64,000 nt of DNA from Setophaga petechia (taxonomy: Eukaryota > Chordata > Aves > Passeriformes > Parulidae): positions 2,669,921 to 2,733,920 of the forward strand of contig JANCRA010000067.1 in the NCBI GenBank assembly GCA_024362935.1. The letters are read 5' to 3'. The notes beneath the pieces were generated by a model. The model had not been told where the DNA came from. It saw nothing but the letters and a program-made list of their open reading frames with translations, and searched no databases. A program made the position numbers and the translations under genes. Positions 12,078 through 27,000 of this stretch are shown piece after piece; the stretch's first letter is position 1, and every line of letters begins with the position of its first letter.

Positions 12078-15000
12078 CTGAAAAAGAAAAGGTGTTATTT
12101 TGCTGTTATTTTCTTTGTTTGTTTAGGATTTTGGTGCTATTTTGTTTGTTGTGTATATATTTTTTGCCCAATTCTCCAGAAATGCAAATGGAACTGAAGG
12201 AATTGCTGTGATTTATGCTAAAGCTGAATTTGCTGCTGTGTTTGTTAAAATGCAAAAAATGTCCATAAAGTGATAGAAACAGTGTTCAGAACACATTTTG
12301 TGAAACTAATAGACACAAAGGCTGGCAGCTGAACCATAATTTGATTAATTAATATATAATTAAACACAATACCTGGTGAATATTCTGCTGTAGAAGTACA
12401 ATCAGGTCCTCATATCTCGTGGCACTGTGAAGTATTAGCTGGGAAGAAATACAAGAAGGAAAAAAGATGACTTAAAAAACAGCAGCTCAATTTTATAACC
12501 TGAAAGCTGAAATGAAGTAGCCAAAACTTTCAAACTGCCAGGAAAGACCTGAACTAACAAAAAGAAATAAAAATCTAATGAAATTTACCTCTTACTGTTG
12601 TCATTTGGCATAGAATTACACCTCAAAACCTGATATATTCTGAATTTTTTAATTTCAAATTGCAACATATATTGAAATCTTTCAATTTCAACTGATGATT
12701 TTTTAGTTTCTTGAACAGACAGCTTTGATTCATTTTTAAGCATTGTCTGTGCAATGAAAAACAATCCCTAGGACAGAAGAATATTGCAGCTTTAGAAATC
12801 ACAGGATGGGCAAGAGGCTCAGGGGTTTGTACCTATATGGTGAGGCATTTACCACACTCAGAGAATATATGAGTATTTGTATTTGAGACTGAATCCATGA
12901 TAAATTCCTATTTAACATGAAATCTCCATTCTCAGAGGTTTGTACCTATGTGGTGAGGCATTTACCACATTCAGAGAATATGAGTATTCCTATTTAAGAT
13001 GAAATCTATATTAAATTCCTATTTAAGATGAAATCCCCATGCTCAGGGGTTTGTACCTATATGGTGAGGCATTTACCACACTCAGAGAATACATGAGTAT
13101 TTGTATTTGAGATTAAATCCATGTAAATTCCTATTTAACATGAAATCTGTATTAAATTCCTATTTAACATGAAATCTCCATTCTCAGAGGTTTGCACCTA
13201 TGTGGTGAGGCATTTACCACACTCAGAGAATATGAGTATTCCTATTTAACATGAAATCTATATTAAATTCCTATTTAAGATGAAATCCCCATGCTCAGAG
13301 GTTTGCACCTATATGGTGAGGCATTTACCACACTCAGAGAATACATGAGTATTTGTATTTAAGATGAAATCCATGATAAATTCCTATTTAAGATGCAATC
13401 CCCATGCTCAGGGGTTTGTACCTATATGGTGAGCCATTTACCACACTCAGAGAACACATGAGTATTTGTATTTAAGATGAAATCCATGTTAAATTCCTAT
13501 TTAACATGAAATCCCCATGCTCAGGGGTTTGTACCTATGTGGTGAGGCATTTACCACACTCAGAGAATACATGAGTATTTGTATTTAAGATTAAATCCAT
13601 GTTAAATTCCTATTTAACATGAAATCTGTATTAAATTCTTATTTAACATGAAATCTCCATTCTCAGAGGTTTGCACCTATGTGGTGAGGCATTTACCACA
13701 CTCAGAGAATATGAGTATTCCTATTTAACATGAAATCCAAGAGAGCTCACACATCCAGGCCCTCACTTCAATATTCTTTGCCTGTTTTTCCATCTCCAGA
13801 TTTTTTGAGACATCCATTCCCTCATTTAGGAGGCCAAAAACATTTCCTGCAACCACCAAAGCCTGGCTGAAGGCAGCACTGCTTGCAAATCCATCAGAGA
13901 GCCTCGGATGGAAATAAGGCATAAATAAGAACCTTTGATGGAAACAAGGCATTACTGGAAAGTGTTCTGCCACTTGGAGCTTCTGCAGGGGGGAAAAAGG
14001 CAAAAAATTCTGTGTAAGACAAGAAGAAAATAGAGCCTTTCCATGCTCATGGTCAGTTGGAGAGGTCCATGTTCATTTTTACTGTGTCTCATTAAAAACA
14101 GGCAGAGTTTTTAGGTTTGGAAGGTAAATATAAAAATAAAAAAGGATTTCAGAGAGCCCGACTGCCCACAGCCACTGGGACAACTCAGAGCCAGGCAGGC
14201 TATGGGATTTTATCTCTTATTGGGTTTTGGATCATAACTAAATTGATTTTAAAATGTTAGGAGAGCAACAGAAATCAGATTCATTGAAGTGAAATAGGGA
14301 AAGCAAGAAAGAGGATCTGGAGTCACACAGAGCCTTACAGTTTCCAGGATTCCATCTGCCTTGTATTTCCCTGTGGGAGTGAACTGCTGTCTTCCTGATG
14401 GCCTGAAGGGGGATATTCAGACAAAATTCATGTCAAAAGGAAGAAAATAGCATTAAAGAGAAATCAACATGTCATATGAGCTGAATGATGTGGCAAAGAT
14501 TTGCATTATTATTATTTTTAATGACTTTTTAAAAAAAGATTTCTTGTAAATAAGTTTATATTGCAAAGCAAACTTCTATCAGTGAAACAAACACTTTATC
14601 TGTGCTGTGCTCTCTCAGTCTAACTGAACTGCAAGTTTCTCCATACAGAAAGAGATAAATATAAGTTTAAGATGTTAATGACAGTTTATATTGAAAAATA
14701 TTTTTAAAGTAATGACATTCAAACAAGCAGAAGAACATATGTAAAATATCACAGACGAAGAAGGTTTGAGATGTAAAATATGTGAAATATCATTTGAAAT
14801 GTCTTTGAATTTCCTCCTTCTATTTCAGGTTTATGAAGAATTCCTGTGTCCCAAAGCCTCTCTGTTATTTTGCAGCTATTTTATGTCACATTCACATTTT
14901 CTGAAAAATCCTTTCACTCAGGATTTTTCTCCTGGGAAGTTGAGAAGCCTCAGAGAAAAGGAAAACAATTTTTATCTCATTTGCTTCTCCTGTGTTTTGC

Positions 15001-18000
15001 TCCTTTGGAATGTGTTTGGAGATTTTTTCCCCACAGGTGATTGTTCCATTGGATTCTGCTGTGAGTTGTTTTCACTCATTGGCCAATCAGGGCAAAGCTG
15101 GAAAGAGTCAGGAATTTCATTATTATCTTTTTAGCCTTCTGTCTGTATCATTTCTGTATTCTTTAGTATAGAATAATGTAGTATTCTTTAATATATTATA
15201 GTATCATAAAATAATAAATTAGCCTTCTGAGAACATGGAGTCAGATTCATCTTTCCTTTCCTGCCACAGAGGTCCTGCAAATACAATAATTTTAGTTGAT
15301 CTAATAAAGGAAATTATTATGGCCACAAAACCTGACTCACTTAAAAATGTCCTTTAGGTTCCAGTGCAGCCAAAGCTTGGGATGTAAAAGTTGGATGTGT
15401 TGTGTACAAGCAGCCTCATTGCATTGCATAAACCAAGCAGGCAAACACAGCAAAAGGAGATGAATTCCTGCCATAATGGAATATCCACAATACAGGAGCA
15501 GAATGCTGCATCTGGAAAAATAACTCTTAAGAAGATGATTTTGGAGGGTCCCTACAATCAATTAAATCTAATCCATCAATTAAATAAAGATCCAGGATCT
15601 TTCAGAGCAACTTCAGAGTGTTTTGTCTATTCTGTCCCAGCTACTGGGGCAGCAAAAATTACATTCTGCATTGCTCCTTAGGCTGCTTTAGGCGGCATAA
15701 ATGCAGATTATGCATTTGTTACAAAGCATTTCTGTGGTATAATACAAAGCATTTCTGTGGCATTTCCAAGGTCCCCAGGATGAAGGAGGAATTGAGAATG
15801 TGACTCCATGTTCTTAGAAGGCTAATTTATTATTTTATGATATTGTATTATATAAAGGAATGCTATACTAAACTATATTAAGGAATAGAGAAAGGATACA
15901 GACAGAAGGTTACCAAGAATGATAATAAAAACTTGTGGCTGCTTCCAGAGTCCTGACACAGGCTGGACAGTGATTGGTCATTAAGTTAAAACAATTCACA
16001 TGAAGCCAATCAAACAACCACCTGCTGGATAAACAATCTCCAACCACATTCCAAAGCAGCAAAACACAGGAGAAGCAATCAGATAATTATTGTTTTCATT
16101 TTAATCCAAGGCTTCTCAGCTTCTCAGAAGAAGAAATCCTGTGAAGGGATTTTTCAGAAAATATGACAGTGACACATTTCTATTGTAAATTAAGTAGATT
16201 TGGGACAGATAGAGCTACAAGGGCAGTGTACAGTGAATAAAAGTGTTTTTTTTACTCACAATGCCACCAGGGCTTTCTCGTGGCCCCCTGCACGCCACAG
16301 AATGTCAGCGAGAGCCAGGGAGAGGCACTTGGTCCTGTGAGCTTCTGAGGGCTGGAGACAACTGCAGTCCAGGAAATAAAGGAGAGAGAAAGCAGCAAAA
16401 TGTGAGGGAAAACAGATTCAGGGCAGGTGTGACCTTAAAAGAACAAAAGCATCTTTAGAGAGAGTTCTATAATGATTAATAAGAAGGCTCCAGGGAGCTG
16501 TCTCAGAAAATCATTGTTTTCACAGAATCACAGAATTTCTAGGTTGGAAGAAACCTTTAAGATCATTGAGTCCAACCCATGTTCTAACACCTCAACTAGA
16601 TCATGGCACCAAGTGCCACATCCAGTCCTTTTTAAACACATCTAGGGATGGTGACTCCACCACCTCCCTGGGTAAATGATTCCAGTATTTTGGTACTTCA
16701 GTTTCTCTACAGCTGAGAAGGAGACAACCTGGATGGCCAAAAATGCTGTGAGCTGGAGAGGCAGCTGGTTTTGTCCCTGGGGAGACATTCCAGGGGTAAA
16801 GGTAGAGCTGAACCCCACCTTGCCCTGGGAATGAGACACCACGAGAGCACCCATGGCACACCCTGTGCTGAGACTGCTCAGCACCTGCAGAGGGAGAGGA
16901 CATTGATGTCACCATGGGCTTTTTGGAACCATTCTCTGAGGAGAAACCTCATTTCAGGCAGTTAAGAAGGTGCTTTGGACCTTGAAGATAATCAGACCCA
17001 GTGAAGGGAGCTGTAGGGAGAAAAATTCTCTTCAGATTGCTGCAGAACAAACTGGGTGGGTTTCTTCTCAAGTCAGAAGGAAAACAGGCATTGGAAGTTC
17101 ATTAATTCCCCAAAGTCCAGTGTTAACAGCTCTGTGTTGCTTTTTGGGGGATTTCTATGAGTTTATGTTGCTCCTAATGAGGGTTATTAACAATTGCCAA
17201 CTTGCCCTATCTGTGTTCTGTGACACTGCTCCTGTCTACAGGGGAATTTAAGTGATGAAATTCGCAGTCTTCACTTACAGATCATTACTTAAGGTGGTGT
17301 CTGATTTATAAAGAATGATTAAAATAAAACTGGTTTTGTCATTAAAAGCAATGGATGAAAATCAGGAGAAAAGTAAATAAGGTATGAGCAACAACAGGAA
17401 CTGGTTAAGCACAGATCTGTTATCACACCCTGATCTTCTAAAAGAAGGAGCTCCTCTTCCACAGAACATATTTTTAATTGCTTGGATAAAAAAGCAGGTA
17501 AATGCTTCAGGGAACAAATACATATTGGCAAATAATGGACAAGAGAAGCTACTTCATCTTTAAATCTGTAATAAAGTTTTCAATATTCTCCAACAGGATT
17601 GTTCTATGTTTTTGATTTTTAGTTTCTAAAGGCATTCATACTTAATTTCTTTCTGAAGTTTTTACTTCTTAACCCTTTTAAATAAATCTACACCATAATG
17701 TTTTTAACTACTATTAAACTTTCTCCTAAATATTATCTGCAATAAATGCTGCTGACATTTCTTTTTTAATAAGGTGTGCCTCAAAATCAGGGCCTAAAAC
17801 ATTTTAGGACCAGGAGGCTGAAAGTCCCAAAGTGGCAGATTTGAGAATAAACCAAATATCCATGAGACTGAAGAAGTGGCCAAAAATCCCATGCCCCTGG
17901 GAAGAACATAAGTGGAGTTTTCTCTAGTGGCTCCAAGAATGGCAGTCTTTGAAATTCAGATTTTATCAGTTTTAGAGTGTAACCAGCATGGGAGATGAGG

Positions 18001-21000
18001 ACAAAACCTGTTCCCACTGTTTGAGTAAAAGATCTAATAATTCAAAAGACTAAACAAGAAACACCAAACGTCAAAAAAATTAAACAGACTTTCAAGTTCA
18101 ATGTCTGCCTTGAAAATAATGTTAATTTAGAGAATGCTTCCCTCTCTGAAGGATGTGAGATATGGGAAATAATTGGTGAGAGTTTTCAAGTGCAAAATAA
18201 AAAAATATAATCACAATTTTCTCTTATCTCTGCCTGTGTTCTAACACAGACACCCAGAAATTCATGGGAATCACAAGTAATTTCTGTGTCTGAGAGAGGC
18301 AGCAGAGGAAGAAGGTGACATGATAATTATTTCTTGAGTGTTGAAGAAGCCTGAAATCAAACACTTCCTGTGAAGTGGTTGATAATTTGAAAATCCAGGT
18401 TAGAGCTGGAAAGGAATATTTATCCTCTCATTTGAAGCTCTGAGGCTTCCCTTTCCCTCTGCCTGCTGAAAGTTTCTGCCCATGGCAAACACAGCATAAG
18501 AAAAGTGTGTTTATCTCATAAATAAAAACCAAAAAAATTTAAAACCATGTGGACAATAAGAGGGGGAAAACAGGAAAGTCAAATTCTACCAAGTAAACAG
18601 GATTTGTTGGAGATGGCACGAGTTGGGACACACAATTTAAAGAACCTGGCCTCCACGCACTTATTTGGGTGCCACAGAATTTTATTTCATGTATGATCTC
18701 TGAACCATGCTGCAAGAGGGAAATTATCATCTCTGTTTTCACTAAGGATGACCTGAGACACAAAGGGACCAAGGGGCAGCTGATCAAAGGCTGTCCTCAG
18801 AGCTGAAAGAAATTCTGGCTTTTCACACCCAGAAATAATTCTTCTCTGGAGATTCCTGGTCATAAAATCTAAGTATGCACTGAGTTTCCTGCAAGAAAGT
18901 TTCTGAGGTTTTTCTTTTATGTACACAAGAACCTTGAAAAAGCTGAATTAGAATCTTAAAAGTTTTGCAGGATAACTTCTGTCACTTCCCATGCTGGATG
19001 CTGAAAACAAATAATGATGCCCTACAGGTACCTGTTTCCTTCCAATATTGATGAAAAACAGCCCAAACAATGAATTTACATTAAGGTGAGGCAGACAGCA
19101 CTAAGGAATATCAACACAGGCCACAGCATTTTCCTACACAGTTCCAAGCAGAAAAATGGGAATTTAAGGCCAAAATTTAATACAAGAGGAACATTTTTAT
19201 ATTGTAAGGTAATGAAGGATCTCAGCATGAAAGCTTCTCTTCAGACTAAATCCAAGTCAGACTAATGGAGGTCACAAACAAAAGAAGGTGGTGGCAGCAT
19301 AAACCAGTAAAATAATTTTCCCTCAAACATTTTGTTCCTTTAAGGCACAGGGAGGCTTTCTGGAATTTGTCTTTTGTAAAGGACTTTAAGTCATATTGAA
19401 AATAAGAGACAAATACATGAAAACTGGTAACAAAGTAATTTTTGAGGCATTATTTTCCAGAATTTAATTCAGTAACTCATTTTCCTTTAGCAACGTGACA
19501 AGCACATCATTATTATAGCAGTCCAAGCGATTTCCTTGTCAGCAGCAACACCTAACAAAATTCCTTTAAAGCAAGTAGAAAATACACAGAATATAAATTC
19601 AAATTCCATTAAGGAGTTTAAACAGCAATGATCAAAAGCAGTTACAAGAAAAAAAAATCATTTTAACTTTAATTTTTCAACCCTGTTGAGATTCTTAGTG
19701 TCGAACACTGGATGAACTTCATGGTCTTTCAAACCTTGATTACTTTTTTGTTTGAAATCCAATTTCCATGAGGACCTCGAGGCTAAATAATTTTCACTGG
19801 CCTCAATTCAAGCTGTTTGTTTTTTGTAGAGGTTCTTGGGTTAATCACAAGCAATTACACAAATAAGACACCAACTTGTACATTCCTACAGTTCCACGGG
19901 AAGCAAACACAAGTAAATCAGATGCTGCTTTCTTTCTCTCTCTCTCTGAAACAAAAATAAGTTCAGTAAGTTCAAACTCAAAAGGCTCCTGAGTGGCTGC
20001 AGCAGAAAAATAAAAAGAAGAACAATAAAATTATTATTTATATATTTTTTAATTTTTTTTTTTACTTCTGTAGGCAAAATTCCTGAAGTTTCAGTGCCTT
20101 ACCGGGTGTCTTTGTTCCTGTTGGTGTCTGCAAAGATCAGCTGCTGCAGGACACAGGCTTGGACAGCAGCCAGAACCCCACATGGGCCACCCTGGGGGAA
20201 AATGGGACACTCCATGAGCAAAAATACTGTTGGATGCTGGGGAAAACCCCTGGGAGCACCCACCCAGCCCAAAGCCATCCTTTCATCCCCCTCTCTTACA
20301 GCCAGGACTTTACAGTTTTGTGCAAGCCAAGGAAAATCAGGGGTTTAAAGTGTTTTTGTGGCTCCTACCTATTTTTCCTGAAAAGACCAAAACATCTATA
20401 ATGTCAAAAGAAATGTGGGGTTTTATCGAAATCTGGGATATATGAACTAAAAACCTCCAGATCCCTACTGAGCTGCAGTTTAATTTTCAGAGAGGAATCA
20501 AATCTGAGTGTTTTCCAAGAGCTGAAAACAAGCCTTGCTTTTGTACCTCCCCTCAGCAGCCTCCATCTGCATCACTACACAAACATTTCAGGGTTCAGTA
20601 AAGCTCTCTGCACCTCAGATCCTCCCTTTCTCCCTCTCACTGGGGAAGAGAAATAACCTCAAAATTTTCAGCCAGTTTATCACCTCCAGAATATTCTTTC
20701 TTTAGTTCACTTAGGGAGAGGAGTCTTTCTTGTTAAAGTTCTGTGATGCAAAACAAGCACAACTGGGCACGTGCTGGCCAGGCTGGGTCAACATGGCTGG
20801 GTGGTTTTACCAGCTGTGGTCACCAAGGGGACATGCTGGACATTCCAGATGTGTCCACCTGCTGGACATTCCAGATGTGTCACCTGCTGGACATTCCAGA
20901 TGTATCCACCTGCTGGATGTTGCCCCAGGGCTGGCACAAAAGCATCAAGCAGCTTGGGAGGACCCATTTTTCCAAGGGTTCTCCTGGATTTTGGTGGCAT

Positions 21001-24000
21001 GAGGGTGGTCCCTGAACTGAGTCTGTGAAATCAAGATGAGGAACACAGAGCAGAGAGGGGTGAAGCACTGCCTGGGAGCCTGGTGCCCAGGCAGGGCTGA
21101 AATGGAGAGCTCAGAGAAGTCTCTGGATCAGAGAGCACCAAAAATCTCTCTGGATTGGTGCAGTGGGTTTGGTTTGCCAATTTGAGATTCCCTGGCCAAT
21201 GCACCAATGAGTGTGGTGGGTTCAGTGCTGGCCAAGCACTCACTAGAATGTGCCAGAATGTACTTATATCCTGCTGTGAGGTAGGATTAGGAGAAAGGCA
21301 AAGCAGGCTCAAAACTTTAAAAGGGTCTAAAGAAAAATTTATGAACAGTATCTAAAAGAAAGAGTAATAAGAATCAGAACAAAACTTTAGGACACTTCTC
21401 CTCCACCTACAACTTCTTCTTTCTGACTGATAATGTAAAGAGACAAAACTTAAAATTTTCAGTCAGTTTACCACCTCTAGAATAGTCTATCTTTAGTTCA
21501 TTTAGGGAGAGGAGTCTTTCTTGTTAAAGTTCTGTGATGCAAAACAAGCACAACTGGGCACGTGCTGGCCAGGCTGGCCCAAATTATGGCACAGTGGTTT
21601 TACCAGCTGTGGTCACCATGGGGATTCCAGATGTGTCCACCTGCTGGACGTTCCAGATGTGTCTCCCTGCTGGATGCTGCCAGGGAATTGCTGAAAACCT
21701 CATTGTAGGGAGGAATTAATCTTATGGCTGCAGGAGAGGTGAGCCCCCCAGCAGTGCCAGTGTCCCAGGGGGCCTGCAAGGTGTTTGTTCCTCTTATTTC
21801 AGGAATGAACCTCATCACCTGACCTCAGTATCTTCAGGAAGTAAGAATCTCCATGTGATTTTCCAGGCAACTCTTGCCACATCTCATTTTGAGTCAGGTC
21901 AAGCTGCATCTTCAATTTGTTTGGCCCCACATATCATTTTTCTCTCATACTCCACCCTTGATTTATGCTCTTTTATTCTTTTACCACCATAAGCTTTAAG
22001 CTGCAGTGGCTCCTCCTCCTCCTCCTCCCTGTGAATAATTCCTCAACACACACACACAAACATTTGCACATTTTCTGCAGCTTTTTCACTTTTTCCTCCA
22101 TCTATTAAAGTCTCCCATCATGATTTGACAAGGTGACAGCATCCGCTGGTAACCAGAGTTTAAATAGAGAGAAAAGTCTTTAGAAAACTAATTTTTTTCA
22201 CTGCTGAAACACACAGGCTTTGTAAAGTCTGTGTAAAAGGCAAAGATCACTGTTAGGAAGGAATTTACAGTACCTTTTTCTGCACAATGCCATATTTTAG
22301 CTGTGGGATATTGTTAAATGTAAAACTCTGGATTTTCCATTCTTCACTGAAGCAACAAAGACTGGAGCCAAACAGAAGATTTTTTAATTCCTATAAAAGA
22401 AAGAAAAACAAAGTTCTCAATTTAAAAACAAACCCAAAACGCTGTAATTTGTAGAAAAGAAAAGAGTGTGGAAGGGTAATGACTAACTGTACAACCATCC
22501 TCTCCTGTTTTATCCATACTGTAAATAGCAACACCCCAATGAAAAGGAGCAATATTTTCCTTTTCCTGCCATATTCCTTCCACTCATAATACTGGGAGCT
22601 GCTCAGCACTGGAAAATATTTCTGTCTAATGTCTGGGGCACAGTTTCTCATGAAATCATCCCAGTACACTGCCTGAAACTCAACAGCTGGAAGAGCAACC
22701 CATGGTGACATGAGGGAGAAAAGGACCCTGTACAAGATAAATGCTAATTAAATCGTTGATTTCTGTATTTCAGGTGGCACAAATCCAGACCTTGGCCCTG
22801 AACAACTGCAGACCATGGCCAGCAATAGTTACACTGAATAAATTGCATTCATGCTAAAGCAGAGTCCAGGAATTTAAAAAAAATCACTCAGGGCTGGTAG
22901 AGTTACTCCAAGCTCATTGATCTAGAATTAAATTGGAAGATACCTTCATTATTTGGTCTGGGATTTTTTTTCTCCTCAGTCTGAATGGGAAGGGAAAATA
23001 TTTAATAATTTTATCTCTGCTCAGAATAGGGGAGATAAGAAAAGCAGAAACAGTGAGAGGGGAATAAAAAACCACTGTCAGTGAAAGGACTGCAGAATAA
23101 CTACATTAATAACTGACATGGGGCATTAAAGAAATAATACAAGCTTAATTAATTAGAGCTACTATCTGTGCTTCACGTGGGCTGATTGCATGAGGGTATT
23201 TTTCTGAATTTAGGCATCCCTAAATTACTCTGCCACCTGGACAAGGAATATACTCAGGAATACAGCACATGGTCAAAAATACAACACAGAGCAACCCACT
23301 GCAGCATTGCCTAAGGAAACTCAAATAACAACCTCACAAATCTGTTTATATTTACCATAATTACTCTTACTTTTGCAAGAGAAATATCAATTGCCTTTGA
23401 TACTATTTGGAGCATATAGAGTGCTGAAAGATCTGGGGTCTTATTGACTTCTCCAGTTGTCTCTTCATCCTCAACATCAACTGAAAGAAAAAAAAATCAA
23501 GTGTTGGATGGAAAGAATTGTTTTTCCCAGCACACTCTGTGCTAGGGGCTCATAGCAAAAAAAATTAACATTTATTGTCTTTATAAAAAGGAAAATAGTT
23601 TTATCCAGAAAGGGCAGATAAAAAAAACACGAGCCAGCCTTCGTCTGATTATTTCTTAATGATTTCTTTGTCTATTTAAAAGTTTATAGCAAATTAAATT
23701 GCTCTAAATCAACTAAGAGTTACAAAAGAGGCCACTCCTATGTATTTATTTGGCCACAGCTGCTCTGAACAATACAAAAAATGGCAAAATCCAATCTGAA
23801 ACTTGACATAACTTACCCAATTCTAGGGCTTCCTTCATCTGGTCTTCTTTACAGCCAGTGGATGTTGGAGACCTCCTACATGAAAATTAATCAAGAAATT
23901 AATTCAAAATGTTCATTTTAAACGAGAAAAGGTGTTTGAGTAAACAATAAGAAATAGGGAGCATTCCCACACAAGGATGTAACTTTTACATGTGTGTGTG

Positions 24001-24001
24001 C

Positions 24002-24040
<39 letters not shown>

Positions 24041-27000
24041 TATTGATATTTATTTATATATATATATATAAATATATATAATTTTTTTTTATTTTCTATA
24101 AAAAAATAAATAAATGGTCTTAGAGAAAAACCTTTTTCAGTGGAAGAAAGCTGCACTCCAGGAGTTTATGAGGAAAAGCAGCCAGCACAGAGCAATGCCC
24201 TGTGTTTGATTTGGGATTTCAGTCCTGTTCCAGCATCAATCTCATTTCATCTGTGTGATATGACAGATCAGATCATAAAATGAAATTTAAATCCCTGACA
24301 GGGATCAGGGTATGATTTAAATTACTCTTTAAACTACTTGAGATATCCAAATAATAAAAGTGGGAATAGGCCTTAGGCTGGCTCCTTTACCAGGGTATAT
24401 TTTTAATCCATTAAGAGGGATCAGCTGTTCAAGTCCTCTTATGATTTAATTGTATATTAATTGTATATTACACAATTAATAGCTTTAAATTCTTATGAGT
24501 AACTGCTAAAAGGACTAAGCATTTAAACTTGGCTGTGAAGTAAGAGCTGAAATAAAGCATTTGATTTTTTGAAAAGGAAGTGGGTTTTATTCTTCCTGTT
24601 GAAATCACACCAAAATGAATTCAGAATCAAGGAAAACTTTTGAATAACCGTTTCTAAAAATGGCAAAAATTGACCCTTTTTTCTCTTTTTTTCCCAAAAA
24701 AGCAATACTGTATCATTGGCTTTTGCTTTGGAAAAAAAAGGAATTGCACTGACAATCCTTTCAAAAATAGAATGGAATAGTTTCCTCAGCAACATTCTTT
24801 GTAGGCACGATATTACAGCAACAACTACTGTCATGTCACATACTTTCCATGAGCTTAATTTCCTTTTCAGAGTATGAAATAATAAAACCAGAACACAGAC
24901 ATATCACACTCAGGATTTGCCCAGTTTAAAGGCATTTTGGCAGCTTTCTCACAGATTGTATTTGATACTATAAGAACAGAAACACTTCTCTTTTTTAGCT
25001 ATAAATAAGTTAAAGGACGGAGGCAATGAAATGTGGGTGGCCCTGATTCAGGCCAGACAGAATGGAAATGAATCACCCACATTCTAGGAATTTCAGGTAA
25101 AAATAAATGGGAGGCCCAGCAGGTCAATAAAAATAAGAAGATTGAGAGCAAATTTGTGTAGTGGCATAAGCAGCCCTGAGCTCCCACTGAGCATTACTGT
25201 ATTTTTATTTTGTGATACAGAATTGAGCAGAGTTGATTGTGGTGCATTTTACAACACAGTCAGATCTCCCCTTGGTGTTTCCTCACATGAATTTCAGCTG
25301 AGATTCCCTTCCCATAGCTGATTGCTACTATTTTCCTCTCTCCTGGTCAAGGAAAGGGTTTTAATGACAATAAATTCACCAATAAAACACTTTTCAGCCA
25401 AGTCATTTCACTCAGGCATAACCAAAAGCCACATTTTTGTTTTGCCTGAGATTGAAAACTATTCTCTCTTCTTTTCTACTGCTTCTTCGCAGTCAATCCA
25501 TTTCTATCTAATTCTTTAAGAGTTTTTAAACACCTTCCAAGGCCAGGTTGGACAGGGCTTGGATCAAGCTGGGCTAGTGGGAAGTGGATGGTCTTTAAGG
25601 TAGGATGATCTTTAAGGTCCTTTCCAACAAAACCATTCTGTGATTCTGTGGTTCTGTGATTTTGTGATTTTGTGATTCCGTGATTTTTCTGTGATTCTGG
25701 GATTTCGTGATTCTGTGGTTCTGTGATTCTGTGACTCTGGGATTTCGTGATTCTGTGATTCTGGGATTTTGTGATTCTGTGATTCTCTGATTTTGTGATT
25801 CTGTGATTCTGTGATTTTGTGATTCTGGGATTTTGTGATTCTGGGATTTTGTGATTCTGTGATTCTGGGATTTTGTGATTCTGTGATTCTGGGATTTCGT
25901 GATTCTGTGATTTGGTGATTCTGTGATTCTGTGATTTTGTGATTCTGTGATTTCATGATTCTGCGATTTTGTGATTCTGTGATTTTGTGATTCTGTGACT
26001 CTGGGATTTCGTGATTCTGTGATTTCATGATTCTGTGATTCTGACCCAATGCTGCCCTACAGTTTCCACTTCTAAATGAAAATCCAGCCCCTCATGGTAC
26101 AATTCACATGTAGCTCTCCTGGCACCAGTTTTTGTAGTGTAAATTCTCTCTGGAAAGTCCAAAAGATGTTGGTTCTACCCCCATTCCAGGAAGAACCAAG
26201 TCCGGGATGCAAAGTGCTCGGAATTCTCAAGGCTGAGAATTCCCATCAAGCTGAGGAAAGCGCTGACACCCAAGATTAATGTTGGGTGTTTTCTGCTTCA
26301 GTGGGGTATTTTTGCAGGTGGAGGTTCCCCTCCTTGAGGGGAACTTGTGTTTCTCAAAACAGCCAGGACATTTATTGCAATTTCCATTTCAGCACAGGGC
26401 TGCTGTTCCAGGAAAATTTATTGTAGGTGTAAAACCAATTGGCTGGAACACTTGGGGAAGGGGGAAGTCATCCATCATGGCAGGAAAATGGGACAGGAAG
26501 AAAATATGTTTCATTCTAAACATACCATACACAACTTTCTCTAAATATTTGAACATTCCTCTCTGGCCTCCAAGCATTGTAGGAAAATGGATTTACAGAG
26601 AAAAGTGAACTCACAGAGAGGGAGCTCCTTGGCACAATAATGAATGTGCATTCCATCATTTCCTATTTACACCAACACTCACAAGAGGTCAAATACACAA
26701 AGGGGCTTAAAAATTAAACATCAGTGGCTTTAAGGTGGTGGTAAAACCCATTTTCATTGCCAGATTACAACAGCTTTTCTACTGGACGTAGAATAGGCAG
26801 ACATATCTGATATTCTTGGAATAGTGAGTAAAATCTGCAGAGTAGATAATTCAAAAATAACTTCTGTTGCTGTTTGCAAAAGGGTAAAAAAGGCCATTCT
26901 GTGTGGTGCAGCCTGTCACTGCTTTGGGACACAATTATAAAATCAGAATTATTAAAAGAAATTGTAAAGATGCAAAGGACATGATCACAATCAATTCCAG

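Noticed and set aside
25612..26049. 145-codon minus-strand frame of [12 protein letters not shown] repeats
   Set aside because: Entirely within the expanded CR1 tail. A repeat artefact.
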